DNA from: Siphonodentalium dalli
Lineage: Eukaryota > Mollusca > Scaphopoda > Gadilida > Siphonodentaliidae
Assembly (NCBI GenBank): GCA_032622095.1
Contig: CP136069.1
Coordinates: 4,328,976-4,392,975, forward strand
Direction of reading: 5' to 3'
Length of the DNA: 64,000 nucleotides
Shown here: positions 1-10,599 of the stretch, piece after piece
Layout: each line of letters begins with the position of its first letter
Position numbering within the stretch: position 1 is the stretch's first letter
The notes under the pieces: model-generated
The model's database searches: none
Told to the model about the DNA's origin: nothing
Seen by the model: only the letters and a program-made list of their open reading frames with translations
Translations under genes and position numbers: made by a program

Positions 1-198
1 TATAAGAGAATGCATTGGCCTAACAAAAAAACTTTTTTTAACACTTTTTACCTTTTTTTCTTACATTCTTTAACAATTTTATAATTTTTAATGTGTTAAG
101 CCAATGCATTCTCTTATATATGCGAGGCGACCTATGGTCGACTCGCATATATAAGAGAATGCATTGGCACAGGGCCGTTCTGTTGGGTAAAGGGTTAA
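1..198. mobile_element. TTAA-flanked MITE type T1, right part
   Basis: The right end reads ...TGTTGGGTAAAGGG then TTAA at 195-198, the mirror of the TTAACCCTTTACCCAACA end seen at 30697, 40442, 43866 and 63062. It contains the hairpin module (CCAATGCATTCTCTTATATA arms around a loop with GTCGAC) at about 101-169 and half of another at position 1. The left end is cut by the window edge. A TTAA target and a CCC-initial terminus fit the piggyBac superfamily; no transposase is present. Confidence 0.7.
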
Positions 199-341
199 AG
201 AATATAAGAAAAAATTATTAAAATTGTAAAAAATTGTAAAAAATATTAACAAAAGATGAAAAAATGTTAGGCCAAAGAGAATGCATTGGCACAGGGTATA
301 TGGGTTGATACAAAAATCGGACCTGGCACTCAAAGGGTTAA
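199..341. mobile_element. TTAA MITE type T2, right end fragment
   Basis: An AT-rich stretch is followed by the partial hairpin and the T2 terminus (GGTTGATACAAAAATCGG, then GGCACTCAAAGGGTTAA). It abuts the T1 element on the left and a 33-bp minisatellite on the right. The left T2 terminus is missing. Confidence 0.6.
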
Positions 342-1036
342 TAGGTGTTTCCTGATTGGATGAATGATGCTTAATAGGCGTTTCCTGATTGGATGAATGA
401 TGTTTAATAGGTGTTTCCTGATTGGATGAATGATGTTTAATAGGTGTTTCCTGATTGGATGAATGATGTTTAATAGGTGTTTCTTGATTGGATGAATGAT
501 GTTTAATAGGTGTTTCCTGATTGGCTGAATGATGTTTAATAGGTGTTTCCTGACTGGATGAATGATGTTTAATAGGTGTTTCCTGATTGGATGAATGATG
601 TTTAATAGGTGTTTCCTGATTGGATGAATGATGTTTAATAGGTGTTTCCTGATTGGATGAATGATGTTTAATAGGTGTTTCCTGATTGGCTGAATGATGT
701 TTAATAGGTGTTTTCTGATTGGATGAATGATGTTTAATATGTGTTTCCTGATTGGATGAATGATGTTTAATAGGTGTTTTCTGATTGGATGAATGATGTT
801 TAATAGGTGTTTCCTGATTGGATGACTGATGCTTAATAGGTGTTTCCTGATTGGATGAATGATGCTTAATAGGTGTTTCCTGATTGGATGAATGATGCTT
901 AATAGGTGTTTCCTGATTGGATGAATGATGCTTAATAGGTGTTTCCTGATTGGATGAATGATGCTTAATATGTGTTTCCTGATTGGATGAATGATGCTTA
1001 ATAGGTGTTTCCTGATTGGATGAATGATGTTTAATA
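338..1036. repeat. 33-bp minisatellite, about 21 copies
   Basis: The unit is AATAGGTGTTTCCTGATTGG followed by ATGAATGATGTTT. The length is a multiple of three and lacks stops on the minus strand, so it gives a 323-codon ORF of repeated 11-residue units (core SNQETPIKHHS). I read this as a by-product of the repeat, not a gene: there is no non-repetitive coding body, and the ends run into MITE sequence. Copies differ by single substitutions (GATGCTT or GATGTTT, CTGATTGGCTG). Confidence 0.85.
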
Positions 1037-1039
1037 GTT

Positions 1040-1360
1040 ATTATTGAGAAACAACACACAATGATGAAACATACTTTATTATAGGTGCATTGGGGATGGT
1101 GATCTTAAACACAGTTTGATGGGGTCATTCCATGATAAAGGGACCCAGTCTTCATGAAACTTAAAAAACTATGATACAGTCATTCCGTGATATAGGGACC
1201 CAGTTTTTATCAGACCTAAATCACCATGACAGTAGTTATAGTTTCAATGGAGGCCAAATTCAAGGATTCAACTCAACCAACACCAAAGTTTGGCATAAAT
1301 ACAGAACACAACTTATGACATCATAATCACACTTCACTGGAACTCTGTTCTCTCATGACA
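1040..1360. other. No gene seen; weak dispersed repeat
   Basis: Contains two loose copies of a motif around CATTCCRTGATA(T/A)AGGGACCC and a stretch (about 1270-1330) resembling the dispersed repeat at 3950-4020 and 39700-39760. No exon-like frame with splice sites. Confidence 0.4.
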
Positions 1361-1575
1361 TACAGTAATGCACTAAGCAATCGACTCCTTAACCACAGCA
1401 GAATTATGGGTAACTTTTCAGGATTTTGTTGGAAATATGGCTTGTTGCCATTCATCTGAAAGCTCTCACTGAGAGCTTTCTGATGAATGGCAACAAGCCA
1501 TATTTCCAACAAAATCCTGAAAAGTTACTCATAATTCTGCTGTGGTTAAAGTCGATTACTTAGGGCATTACTGTA
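1361..1575. mobile_element. TA hairpin MITE (family B), copy 1
   Basis: Family B reference description. The element starts TACAGTAATGC and ends GCATTACTGTA and is a nearly perfect palindrome of about 215 bp with arms of about 100 bp and a tiny loop near GAAAGCTCTC/GAGAGCTTTC. The outer TA on both sides fits a Tc1/mariner-type target duplication. It has no coding capacity. About 17 full or partial copies lie in this window, in both orientations (the palindrome makes strand meaningless). Confidence 0.8.
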
Positions 1576-1588
1576 TTCTATAATAAAC

Positions 1589-1808
1589 ATAACCCTTCCG
1601 TGATTGGAGTTTCATGAAATTTAGCGAAAACTCTGAGCCAATGAATTCTCTTATATAAGCGAGTCTCCAATAGGGAGTCTCGCATATATATATAAGAGAA
1701 TGCGTTGGCCTAACAATTTTTAAGCCAGTGTATTCTCTCACATATATAATATAATGCACTGGCACAGGATCTTTAATAATTCACCAACTCCCGTTATGAA
1801 AGGATTAA
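1589..1808. mobile_element. TTAA MITE type T3, degraded
   Basis: Left end ACCCTTCCGTGATTGGAG, right end CTCCCGTTATGAAAGGATTAA, matching copies at 35727 and 58889. It has two degraded hairpin modules (GAATTCTCTTATATAAGCGAG and CCAGTGTATTCTCTC). Confidence 0.6.
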
Positions 1809-2190
1809 ATATCCCAAGTTTTCACAAAGCAAAAACGGACATCATTTCTAGTGAATGAATTTGAATACTGTTCCCTTATGAAAAGCTCCACTAAAAACAT
1901 CGGACAGAGCTCATAATTACCAATGCATTCCATGGTGGTAAATATTTGAATTAAAGTTTGAAATAAATTTGGCATGAAAATATAAGAATGAAAGCTAGGA
2001 TAAATACGGACGTGTTAGTGAATGGCTTGAAGCAGACAAAGGATCGTATCGACGCAATGTACGAACTGATGCAACGTACTTGTCTGAACATTCCTAAAAT
2101 CGAACTATAGATGTACCTCGATCGAATGACAATGTTATGTTTGTTAATCAGCAATGAGAATACATATCTATTCATTGAATATTATATATT

Positions 2191-2345
2191 ATAACACTGT
2201 GCAGTGAATGTGGGTATGGCAGTCACAACGGTGTGCAGGATTCATACTGTGCAGTATATGTGGGTACGACAGTAAAACGGTGTACATGATTCATTCTGTG
2301 TGGTATATGTGGGTACGGCAGTCACAACAGTGCACATGATTAAAA
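2191..2345. repeat. About 51-bp tandem repeat, 3 copies
   Basis: Units share GTGAATGTGGGTAYGGCAGTC and GTGTRCATGATTCAT. The flanking 1809-2190 has no recognisable feature. Confidence 0.6.
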
Positions 2346-2454
2346 GAACTGTTATTATGTAGCGTTACACTCTATATACAAGGTCAAGAGCAAATGATAT
2401 CCACAATTGAAACTTAGTGCAAATCGGATGATTTCAATCCAAAAATAGTGTTCA

Positions 2455-2550
2455 TACAGTAATGCCCTAAATAATCGACTCCTTAACCACAGAAGAATTA
2501 TAGGTAACTTTTAGGATTTAGTCGAAAATATGGCTTGTTGCCATTCAACG
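2455..2550. mobile_element. Family B hairpin, left half only
   Basis: TACAGTAATGCCCTAAATAA up to the word for GCCATTCA; the other arm is missing. Confidence 0.65.
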
Positions 2551-2594
2551 TACACTGACACAGGATCACTATCATAGCTCCCGTCATGGACCCA

Positions 2595-2809
2595 TTAACC
2601 CTTTCAGTGCCAAGTCCTATTTTTGTATCAACCCATATTTCCCTGATCATTTTTCAAATTTATTGATTATAATAATGTGATACATTGATGGAAAGAGCTC
2701 TTAGAGCTCTTTCCATCAATGTATCACATTATTATAATCAATAAATTTGAAAAATGATCAAGGAAATATGGGTTGATACAAAAATCCGACTTGGCACCGA
2801 AAGGGTTAA
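2595..2809. mobile_element. TTAA-flanked near-perfect hairpin (T2 variant)
   Basis: TTAA on both sides; left end CCCTTTCAGTGCCAAGTCC and right end its inverse. The arms (about 105 bp each) meet at GAGCTCTTAGAGCTC with almost no loop. A sister copy lies at 41635-41847. It sits at a TTAA inside remains of a T3 element (2551-2594 and 2810-2899). Confidence 0.75.
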
Positions 2810-2899
2810 GCCAGTGTATTCTATTATATATGCGAAGCTCCCGAGACTCGCATATATGAGAGAATACACTGGCACAGGATTCCGTCATGAATGGGTTAA
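2806..2899. mobile_element. T3 MITE fragment
   Basis: A hairpin CCAGTGTATTCTATTATATA / GAGAGAATACACTGG, then CCGTCATGAATGGGTTAA. Confidence 0.5.
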
Positions 2900-3140
2900 A
2901 ACCCGAGGCGATATATAAAGTTTAATTTTTAACCCACAGGGAGCCTCACACAGATGGAAGCATTCACTACGGAGTGTCATCTGCTGCAGTCTATGTGGGG
3001 CTCTCTAAAGGGTTAATAACCGAGGCGATATATAGGGTTTAATGTATAACCCACAGGGAGCCTCACACAGATGGAAGCAGGCACTAGGGAGTGTCGTCTG
3101 CTGCAGTCTATGTGGGGCTCTCTATGGGTCATAAAAGGGT
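2900..3140. repeat. About 105-bp direct repeat, 2 copies
   Basis: Two copies of a block with CCCACAGGGAGCCTCACACA, GATGGAAGCA and CTGCAGTCTATGTGGGGCTC. The same GGGAGCC/GGGGCTC arms occur inside T2-type elements at 25257, 53508 and 60658. From 3141 to 3400 nothing is recognised. Confidence 0.55.
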
Positions 3141-3401
3141 TATATATACTGATATGTACACAAGAAAAAGCTACAAGATAACAATCCATAAAAAAAAAGT
3201 GAATGGGAAAATATATAATACAAAATCTTATTAAATTATGAGACAATTTCCACCTATGGTTAAATGGTCCTGCTAATTTGCTATGATGTTGGTAGGTCAT
3301 GCTGTTAATCATGAAAGTGTCAATGACACTGTAGCCAAACTTGGAGAGAGGATACATGATAGTCAAAGACTGATAGGGAAAATGTTTAAATGTTTAACCC
3401 A

Positions 3402-5005
3402 AGCCTGAGTTAAGTGTCATTTTCAGAATGAGGTACCCAGAGGGTGAATTTAGTGATGCTGTCCCACAGAGTGGGCTAGCATCACTAAATTCACCCTCTG
3501 GGTACCTCATTCTGCATGGCCTCATCTGCTATTGGAGACATAGACTCAGATTGATGTTCCCAAATGATGAATAATGTGATGTACACACATTGCAGGGTTC
3601 TTGCAGCTATTTTCATATGAAATTCAAGTGTTTTCAAGGAGTATTCGGGGTCAAAATTCAAGGGTTTTCAAGGAGTTATATGCTAAAAATTCAAGGGTTT
3701 TCAAGAACCTGCGGGGCGGAAAGCCTGTAACCTGGAAAAAGTAGGGTGCTGTGTTAACAGTATTTATTCAACATGTGGGCATGAGACACATTTATTCAAT
3801 GGATAACAACCATTGAATACATATTGTTGTATACATCAAGAGGAACACAAGCCATAATGTTAACAATCCTCTTATGTGATGCGCATCTAATTACTGGTTT
3901 TTCATTAGCCATGAATCACAGTAAAGGTAGTTTTAGTATCAATGGTAGTCACAGTCATGGATTGAATTAAACTTATCTACACAAGGGTGTGAAATTAATA
4001 CAAAACACAACTTGCATCATAATCTACAATCTTTTATCAAACTCTTTGCGGAAGGCACATATTCATAATTCACTCCAGCTCCCCTATCGTGAAATATATC
4101 TTGCACTGCCCACAACTCATTCGATAAAAGATTCTCGAATAGGATGCGTGTTGAGTTCTGTCTCTATGTGATAGAGTCCCATGTTTAGAAATGGTTCTGG
4201 TTGGAAAGTCATCAATACAAAAACCACCATCTTCAATTACCATTGTTAATTTGAGCTATATAGTATAGATTTCATCAATAAAGTTCGAGCATTGGTAACA
4301 CGCTGTTTTTTCAGCCGACTTCGGATATGTTACACGCAATTTGATTTGTCAATAGCTGGAGGGGATAGTCATTGACCAATCACAATGAGCAATACATAAT
4401 CACTCGATCGATTGTTACTACTGTAAACAGTGTGAAATTCATAGCGCGTAATAGCCACTATTTACATTCTATGTCAGTTGGTCAAAGGTAGTTATATTAG
4501 GTCACTGTGTTCCGTATGTTTCTATGCGAGTTGACATCATGCGTTCGCATTGCGTTATAACCTGGTGTATACCTTCTATCTTGTGTTTATATATTAGGTT
4601 CACATTCAAGGGTTTTCAAGGGCTGGTACTGGAATTCAAGGGTTTCAAGGGCCCTTGAACAATGATTTTTAAATTCAAGGGTATTCAAGGGTATTCAAGG
4701 GTTTTCAAGGACCCGCGGGAACCCTGCATTGGGAGCCTCGATTATGCAATGTGCTGTCTGCCAATTTGAGGATATAGAGAAACTGAACTAAAAAATAAAT
4801 AGAAATTTCTATAGAAATTTGATAATGAAGAAATTTCCATAGAAGATCAGGCCTAAGCAGAATGAGGTCCCCAGAGGGTGAGTTTAGTGATGCTAACCCT
4901 CTATGCGAGATAGCGTCACTAAATTCACCCTCTGGTGACCTTATTCTGCAAATGACAGACACACTAAACTCAGGCTTGGTTCAACCTGAATAGCCATTAT
5001 GAAGT
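3402..5005. mobile_element. Family C MITE, split by a nested element
   Basis: The left part (3402-3593) has the hairpin CAGAATGAGGTACCCAGAGG and inverse; the right part (4725-4980) carries the second hairpin and the terminus ...ACTCAGGCTTG. Removing 3594-4724 restores the order seen in intact copies at 38431 and 50519. Confidence 0.65.
3594..4724. mobile_element. About 1.13-kb hAT-like element inside family C
   Basis: Starts CAGGGTTCTTGCAG and ends CGCGGGAACCCTG, short inverted ends of hAT type. CATTG stands on both sides (5 bp visible). Both ends carry repeats of ATTCAAGGGTTTTCAAGG. The middle (about 3785-4190) is related to 39455-39895. There is no transposase frame. Confidence 0.55.
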
Positions 5006-5044
5006 TTGCGGTCAATTGGATAAAAATGTTGGGTGTAGGGCATG

Positions 5045-5760
5045 CCAAAGTATTTAGTGACGCAAAGAGTTAAATCCAAGATGGCTGCTGGCATCAATGT
5101 TTCTGATCAATTATTGTTCAAATTCGCTATCCTATCTAGAAGTGATCCGGAACATGTCTGAAAATTTTAAAACATTTCTCTAATAATTGTCCGATGGATT
5201 CAAATGTTAAATCCAAGATTGCTGCAAGAAGCCATATTTTTCAACAAAATTTGCGGGCTGCAGGGTGTGCCAATGGCTCCAATCTAGTGGTCATCCCGAA
5301 GGTGATCCAAATGAAGTTTAGTGACTGTTGGATGAGGGATGTGGCCTGAGTATGGTGCGCCAAATGATTTATTCATGCAAAGAGCAAAATCAAAGATGAC
5401 TGCTGGTGGCCATGTTTTTAACAAATTTCAGAACAAATAGATGGCTCTCATCTAGTGGTCACCCAAAAGATCCAAATGAAATATGTTTATGATTGAATGA
5501 GGATGTGGTCTGTAGGGTGTATCAAAGGATTTAGTCATGCAAACAGCAAAGAGTAAAATCCAAAATGGCTGCCGGCAGCCATGTTTTTCACCAAATTTTA
5601 TTCAAATTTGATGGCTCTCATCTAGAGGTCATGGAGAAGATCGATATGAAGTTTGGTGATGATCGGATGAGGGAGTTGGCCTCTAGTGTGTGCCGAGGAT
5701 TTAGTCATACAAAGTAAAATCCAAGATGACCACTGGATGTTCTAACTTTTCTACAAATCT
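5045..5760. repeat. Family E degenerate repeat, about 5 units
   Basis: Units of about 150 bp share TCCAAGATGGCTGCTGG, CATCTAGAGGTCA, TTTGGTGATGATCGGATGAG and GGTGTGCCAAAGGATTTAGT. Related blocks lie at 9445-9643, 10138-10440 and 57350-57560. No origin assigned; the copy at 10440-10510 runs into a GACGGACATACATACAGACAG tail. Confidence 0.6.
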
Positions 5761-5779
5761 TTCAGATTAGCGAAAGACC

Positions 5780-5979
5780 TACAGTATTGCCCTAAGTAAT
5801 CGACTCCATAACCACAGCAGAATTATGGGTAACTTTTCAGGATATAGTCGGAAATATGGCTTGTTGCCATTCATTGATGAATGGCAGAATTGCAACAAGC
5901 CATATTTCCGACTAAATCCTGAAAAGTTACCCATAATTCTGCTGTGGTTATGGAGTCGATTACTTAGGGCATTAATGTA
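5780..5979. mobile_element. Family B hairpin, copy 3
   Basis: Nearly full length, with a one-base variant end (GCATTAATGTA). It lies about 165 bp beyond the 3' end of exon TSP1-3. Confidence 0.75.
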
Positions 5980-6142
5980 TATTTTGACAATTTGTGAAAT
6001 GTAACAGTACTTTTTCTTAACAGCATGGTTTTCCATAACAACATCACAGCAAATTAGCAGGACCACTTGAACTGGGGTGATTACATGCATAACATTGTCA
6101 ATGTAATACTGATGTCTCATGCCGAATTACAACAACCGTTAC

Positions 6143-6313
6143 CGGCACACTCATTATATTTGCACATTTCTCGCCGTGTCGAAACGTCTGCACAATATCG
6201 GCCACCATGTTGTGGAGGTGGGCTATTGCAGTCACGATGACGTTCCCGGTAACCATGACCACAGGTAACATCGCAGTCAGACCACCCTCCCCAGAGGCTC
6301 CATGCTCCGTCAA
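6143..6313 (-). CDS. hmcn: TSP1-3 exon (third TSP1 domain)
   Basis: 57 codons, phase 1-1, entered after ...TTAAG and left at CCG|GTAACG. The domain starts VDGAWSLWGGWSDC and has the WxxWxxW ladder, the CDVTCG motif and six cysteines in TSP1 order, ending NECAG. CDVTC fits the CxxS/TC site for O-fucosylation by POFUT2, and WxxW fits C-mannosylation (family knowledge, not shown here). Length and phase equal those of the other two TSP1 exons. This is the last exon of the gene found in the window. The minus-strand frame that is longest here is a different one and is not the gene. Confidence 0.88.
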
Positions 6314-6451
6314 CTTAATGTATAAGAAGGGCGTGTCTGTTATAACACGCTTAGAACATAGAACATACGGGCAGATAATAGAACATAACACGCTTAGAAC
6401 ATAGAAAAATAGATTCTCCCATTCAATTCTAAAAGAATACCTTACTCACAA

Positions 6452-6728
6452 TTAACCCTTTCAGTGCCAGGTCCGATTTTTGTATCAACCCATATACCCT
6501 GTGCCAATGCATTCTCTTATATATGCGAGTCGACCATAGGTCGCCTCGCATATATAAGAGAATGCATTGGCCTAACAATTTTTCATCATTTGTTATTATT
6601 TTTTACAATTTTAATAATTTTTTTTAAATCTAAAAAAAAAAAAAAAAAAATTTTAATTTTTTTAGGGCCGATTTTACTGACCGTAAATTAGGGCCGATGA
6701 GATAGGCCCTTGGCACTGAAAGAGTTAA
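6452..6728. mobile_element. TTAA MITE type T2
   Basis: TTAA at both ends; left CCCTTTCAGTGCCAGGTCC, right GGCACTGAAAGAG. The hairpin module with the GTCGACCATAGGTCGCCTC loop lies at about 6502-6572, followed by an A-run of 18. It inserted about 140 bp upstream of exon TSP1-3. Confidence 0.75.
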
Positions 6729-7230
6729 ATTCATGCTGTACTATTTTTCGCACACACATCAGCCCGCTAGCTCTGGGGACCTCATTCTGCAAATGATAAC
6801 CACACTATTTGCGGACCGGTGCAATTATTAATAGATGTCAATTTTGCCTCCCATAATGCACAGTGTCGCAAATGTCTGGTCACCGCATGTCAGATCACCT
6901 CATGTCAGATCACATAGCAGCTTTGATTCCGCCGACTTCAGAGAATTCCCTCATCGGAACGTGTTTGAGTTAGTGACTATGTATCAGGCAAATATGCACA
7001 CATAACTATTGTCCATCATGATAATGGTACATGGTACACCTCAGCAGAATGAGGTTCACAGAGGGTGAATTATATTTTTTTTTAAGTGTTGCTAACTAAT
7101 TTTGAAGTCCAAATGAAAAAGTAATTTTCTAACAGAATTGATAACACAAGAGTCTGCAATAATTTTTTTGTTTATTATATTTTCATCAACTTTTGACGTA
7201 AAAATATAAATTGTATCACCAATCCCAGAA
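6729..7230. other. Intron sequence, family C scraps only
   Basis: Short family C pieces at about 6770-6820 (GGGGACCTCATTCTGCAAATG) and 7025-7065; otherwise nothing recognised. Confidence 0.4.
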
Positions 7231-7234
7231 GACC

Positions 7235-7502
7235 GAACGTGTTATCCTACTCTCTAGATGTTATCCTACTCTCAAGATGTTATCCTACTCTCAAGATGTT
7301 ATCCTACTCTCAGCACCATCTCATGCTGTCATATTTTTGCGTCATTCGGTATCCTTGGGGTGATAGGAAGACAGTCAGCCATGACTATATCACCCCTAGC
7401 AATATACATGTATTGTCTATTAATATTATATTTATTTGTAATTGTACCTTCCATGTATGTGTATTGTAAATAAAATTATCCTATCCTATCCTATCCTATC
7501 CT
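7235..7502. repeat. 19-bp tandem (x4) and CCTAT pentamer run
   Basis: GTTATCCTACTCTCAAGAT repeats at 7238-7312. A CCTAT run lies at about 7477-7502. The sequence between is unremarkable. Confidence 0.7.
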
Positions 7503-7590
7503 TGTGAGTTATTTTAACAGAAATTACTTTTGATGTTGTAACTTTAAGAACGTGTTAGCTCTAACCATGTGTTTATAATAAACACAACAG

Positions 7591-7727
7591 TTAACCTTTC
7601 TGAGTAGTGTACAGGTTTTCTCCTCTCGTGAGATGCGAGGATTATTATCACTCGGCTAGCGCCTCGTAAAAATAATCCTCCGCATATCACTCGAGAGGAA
7701 AAAACATGAGCTACTCAGAACAGTTAA
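7591..7727. mobile_element. TTAA-flanked hairpin MITE
   Basis: TTAA at 7591 and 7724; inner ends CCTTTCTGAGTAG and CTACTCAGAACAG. The arms pair through TTTTCTCCTCTCG / CGAGAGGAAAAAA and GCGAGGATTATT / AATAATCCTCCGC. Family not seen elsewhere in the window. Confidence 0.6.
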
Positions 7728-7739
7728 CTATTGTTTAAT

Positions 7740-7953
7740 TACAGTAATGCTCTAATTAATCGACCTCTTAACCAAAGCAGAATTATGGGTAACTTTTCAG
7801 GATTTAGTCGGAAATATGGCTTGTTGCCATTCATCGGAAAGCTCTCGGGGAGAGCTTTCCGATGAATGGCAACAAGCCATATTTCCGACTAAATCCTGAA
7901 AAGTTACCCATAATTCTGCTTTGGTTAAGAGGTCGATTAATTAGAGCATTACA
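7740..7953. mobile_element. Family B hairpin, copy 4
   Basis: Full length; variant TGCTCTAATTAATCGACCTC start, right TA degraded (CATTACA). Confidence 0.75.
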
Positions 7954-7962
7954 AGTAATTCA

Positions 7963-8121
7963 TAAGGATTAACTGTCATGTGGACTGTTTTTATGGAGAT
8001 GTAACGGTGAGGTAAGTGGACATAACTTGTGTAAAACCCGAAGGGTTTTACATACAAGTTATGACCACTTACCTCACCGTTACATCTCCATAAAAATAGT
8101 CCACATGATAGTTAATCCTTA
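7963..8121. mobile_element. 159-bp near-perfect hairpin
   Basis: ATAAGGATTAACTG at one end and its inverse at the other; arms of about 75 bp meet at AAAACCCGAAGGGTTTT. It directly abuts the family B copy on its left. Single copy here. Confidence 0.65.
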
Positions 8122-8469
8122 TATTTATATACATTTAGCGAAGAAGCCACTTTTGTAAATATATTTAAATCGAAAAGTGTATCGTGACAAGATCAGCCCA
8201 AAATACCCAATAGCACACTTGCCAAAAGTTAATAGGAACAATTTCTCTTCATATTGAAACCCGATGATGTATTAAGTCAATCCTGCGCGAGTCCAAATGC
8301 GCCCAAAACATTACGCCTTCGTCTTTCCAAACCTAATGACGTATCGATGGTGTTATTAGCTTGGTGTTATGAGGCGTTGCGCATTCACCGAGAAATAACT
8401 GCAACTAGCCACGTGGGCGCCGACCAATCAGAATGCTGGATTTAGTGATGACAACACTTAGTGTGTAAA

Positions 8470-8892
8470 TATATATAAATGGCGTCTCACCTAACATCAA
8501 ATAATTCATATAAATGGCGTCTCACCTAACATCAAATAATTCATATAAATGGTGTCTCACCTAACATTCAAGTAATTCAAATAAATGCTGGCTAACCCGG
8601 CATCTCACCTGACATGGAGTAATTCATATAATGCCCGCTCACCTGAGACTGAGTACAGTAATGCCCTAAATAATCGACTCCTTAACCACAGCAGAATTAT
8701 GGGTAACTTTTCAGGAATTAGTAGGAAATATGGCTTGTTGCCATTCATCAGAAAGCTCTCAGTGAGAGCTTTCCAATGAATGTCAACAAGCCATATATCT
8801 GACTAAATCCTGAAAAGTTACCCATAATTCTGCTGTGGTTAAAGAGTCAATTATTTAGGGCATTACTGTAATTCATATAAAGCCCTCTCACC
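8470..8892. repeat. TSP1-2 donor-junction repeat, 5 extra copies
   Basis: Units of about 36-38 bp carry AATTCATATAAATGGCGTCT then CACCT, that is, on the minus strand, YAG|GTGAG followed by the intron start. The authentic junction (8887-8894) reads CCAG|GTGAG and then TTTATATGAATTAC like the repeats. Extra donor-like sites lie near 8487, 8523, 8560, 8601 and 8640. A family B hairpin (8654-8870) is inserted between the first extra copy and the exon. Confidence 0.7.
8654..8870. mobile_element. Family B hairpin, copy 5, inside junction repeat
   Basis: TACAGTAATGC to GCATTACTGTA, inserted at a TA in the TSP1-2 donor repeat. Its edge is 21 bp from the exon end, so a 217-nt hairpin starts just after the 5' splice site in the pre-mRNA. 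Confidence 0.8.
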
Positions 8893-9062
8893 TGGACAGT
8901 TCTTTGAATAGCATTGTGCCTTTTCAATATTTATGCCATCACAATGTTGTCCGCCATGCTGGGGAGCAATCCCATCACAAAGTCTATGTCGGGTCTTCTC
9001 ACCAGGTCCACAGGATGAACTACACTGTTCCCATGGCAACCAGTTACCCCACTGTCCATTCA
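8892..9062 (-). CDS. hmcn: TSP1-2 exon (second TSP1 domain)
   Basis: 57 codons, phase 1-1. Acceptor TTTTTTAG, donor CCAG|GTGAG. Residues begin VNGQWGNWLPWEQC, then CSSSCG (a CxxSC O-fucosylation-type site), RHRLC, HGGQHC, and close with NCPG: six cysteines in TSP1 spacing. The preceding TSP1-1 exon ends with a single G, which completes the GTG (V) codon. In hemicentins the TSP1 block follows the Ig block directly, as here. Confidence 0.9.
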
Positions 9063-9444
9063 CTAAAAAATTAAATAGGCCAAATATTACTGCATAGCAT
9101 AATTTTTATTTACAATATACACAAGAAAAATACAAACACAAATACAATACAATATAGTAATGTATACTGTTAGGGGAGATATAGTCATAATCGACTGTGG
9201 AATGCGGTATCCATGGCAACAAGTAATCCCACTTCTCTAATAATTAGACACACTGTTGTTACTAAGAAAAAGGCTAATTTAAACATTTCAACTACTGAAA
9301 ATTAAAATGAAAGTGTCAATGACACTGTAGCTCAACTTGAATGGATGATAATTTCATGTGTTACAGTAAATAGAGCGATTAGGAATGCGGAAGGTTTAAA
9401 TGTCTAAGTGATACTAGATATCAACATGAAGAGATATAATGATA

Positions 9445-10440
9445 TATAAAGTAAAATCCAAGATGTCTGCTGGTGGCCATTTTTTTCAAATTCAGAAAAA
9501 TTTGATGGCTCCCATCTAGAGGTCATGCAAAAGATCCATATGAGTTTGGTGATGATTAGATGAGGGATATGGTCTGTACGGAGTGCCAAAGGATTTAGTA
9601 ATGCAAAGAGTAAAATCCAAGATGGCTGTCGGTGGCCATGCTTTTAAAGGTACTCAATCAGATCAGACGATCCTAAATTACTATTTCTTTGGCTTCGGGG
9701 TAAAAAATATTTGATTCGAGTCGAGGAACCCACCCATCAAAGCTCAGAGTGATCAGATATCAATTTTTGAAGTTTGTTATTTCTCGAAATGTGGAATAAT
9801 ATGTGGCCCAGAAACATGTGGTCAACGGACAGTCCCTGACAAATTGCGGATGAAGATGGATAACTCTAAAATCAAGTGGTAATATAGCCAAATTTTGTGA
9901 TACTTTAGTGATAATATGGCCATATTTTGTGATACTTTAGTGATAATATGGCCATATTTTGTTGAACAAAATGTTGATAAATAACAAATTTAGGGAAATT
10001 TGATACCATAGTTGACAGTTAGCATTATTTTTTTGCAATAAATCGATTCTGATAAATAAAGCGTATTTTGAAGAAATGTTGTTGTTGTACGTATCTTAAT
10101 GATATGTGGACTGTCTGATCGGATTGAGTACCCTTAATCGAAAATTGTTCAAATTTGATAGCTCCCACCTAGAGGTGATCCTAAACATACCTGTAAATTT
10201 CAAAAACAATTCTCCAATAAATGATGACTGCAGGGTGTGTCGTTGAATCCAAATTTGAAATCCAAGATGGCTGCTGGCGGCCATGTTTAAAAAAAAAATT
10301 TGGTCAAAATAGGAGGCTCCCATCTAGAGGTGACCCCGAAGATCCATATGAAGTTCGGTGATGATCGGATGTGGGAGGTGGCCTGTAGGGTGCGCCTAAG
10401 GATTTTGTCATGCAAAGCTGATTCCACTATACCCCCCACA
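9445..10440. repeat. Family E repeat, split by a TTAA element
   Basis: Family E words lie on both sides (AAGATGGCTGTCGGTGGCCATG before, TTTGATAGCTCCCACCTAGAGG after 10138), interrupted at a TTAA by 9644-10137. The right part ends with a CATACAGACAGATGG tail at about 10455-10510. Confidence 0.6.
9644..10137. mobile_element. TTAA element type T4
   Basis: TTAA at both ends; left AAGGTACTCAATCAGATCAG, right CTGATCGGATTGAGTACCC. Inside are two copies of a 36-bp GTGATACTTTAGTGATAATA repeat. Partial relatives lie at 29398-29660 and 38168-38330. Inverted ends at a TTAA site fit a piggyBac-like non-autonomous element. Confidence 0.7.
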
Positions 10441-10599
10441 ACTTTGCATGTGACAGGTGGACGGACATACATACAGACAGATGGAGGGACAGACTGATAG
10501 ACAGACAAAGTATATCCCATTATTTTATAAAAATAAAACAGTTTACATTCTCTATATTTACACCATCTGTAAATGTAGTGAGAATCGAAGCATATATAC

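Noticed and set aside
88-1059. 323-codon minus-strand open frame of 11-residue repeats
   Set aside because: It is a 33-bp minisatellite read in a frame without stops; no unique coding sequence, and its end runs into MITE DNA.
1361-1575. Family B hairpin as a microRNA precursor or tRNA-like gene
   Set aside because: Arms of about 100 bp, about 17 dispersed copies and TA-flanked ends indicate a MITE; no tRNA-type promoter or fold.
6098-6391. Longest minus-strand frame over TSP1-3
   Set aside because: Wrong frame; the neighbouring frame gives a six-cysteine TSP1 domain with correct splice sites.
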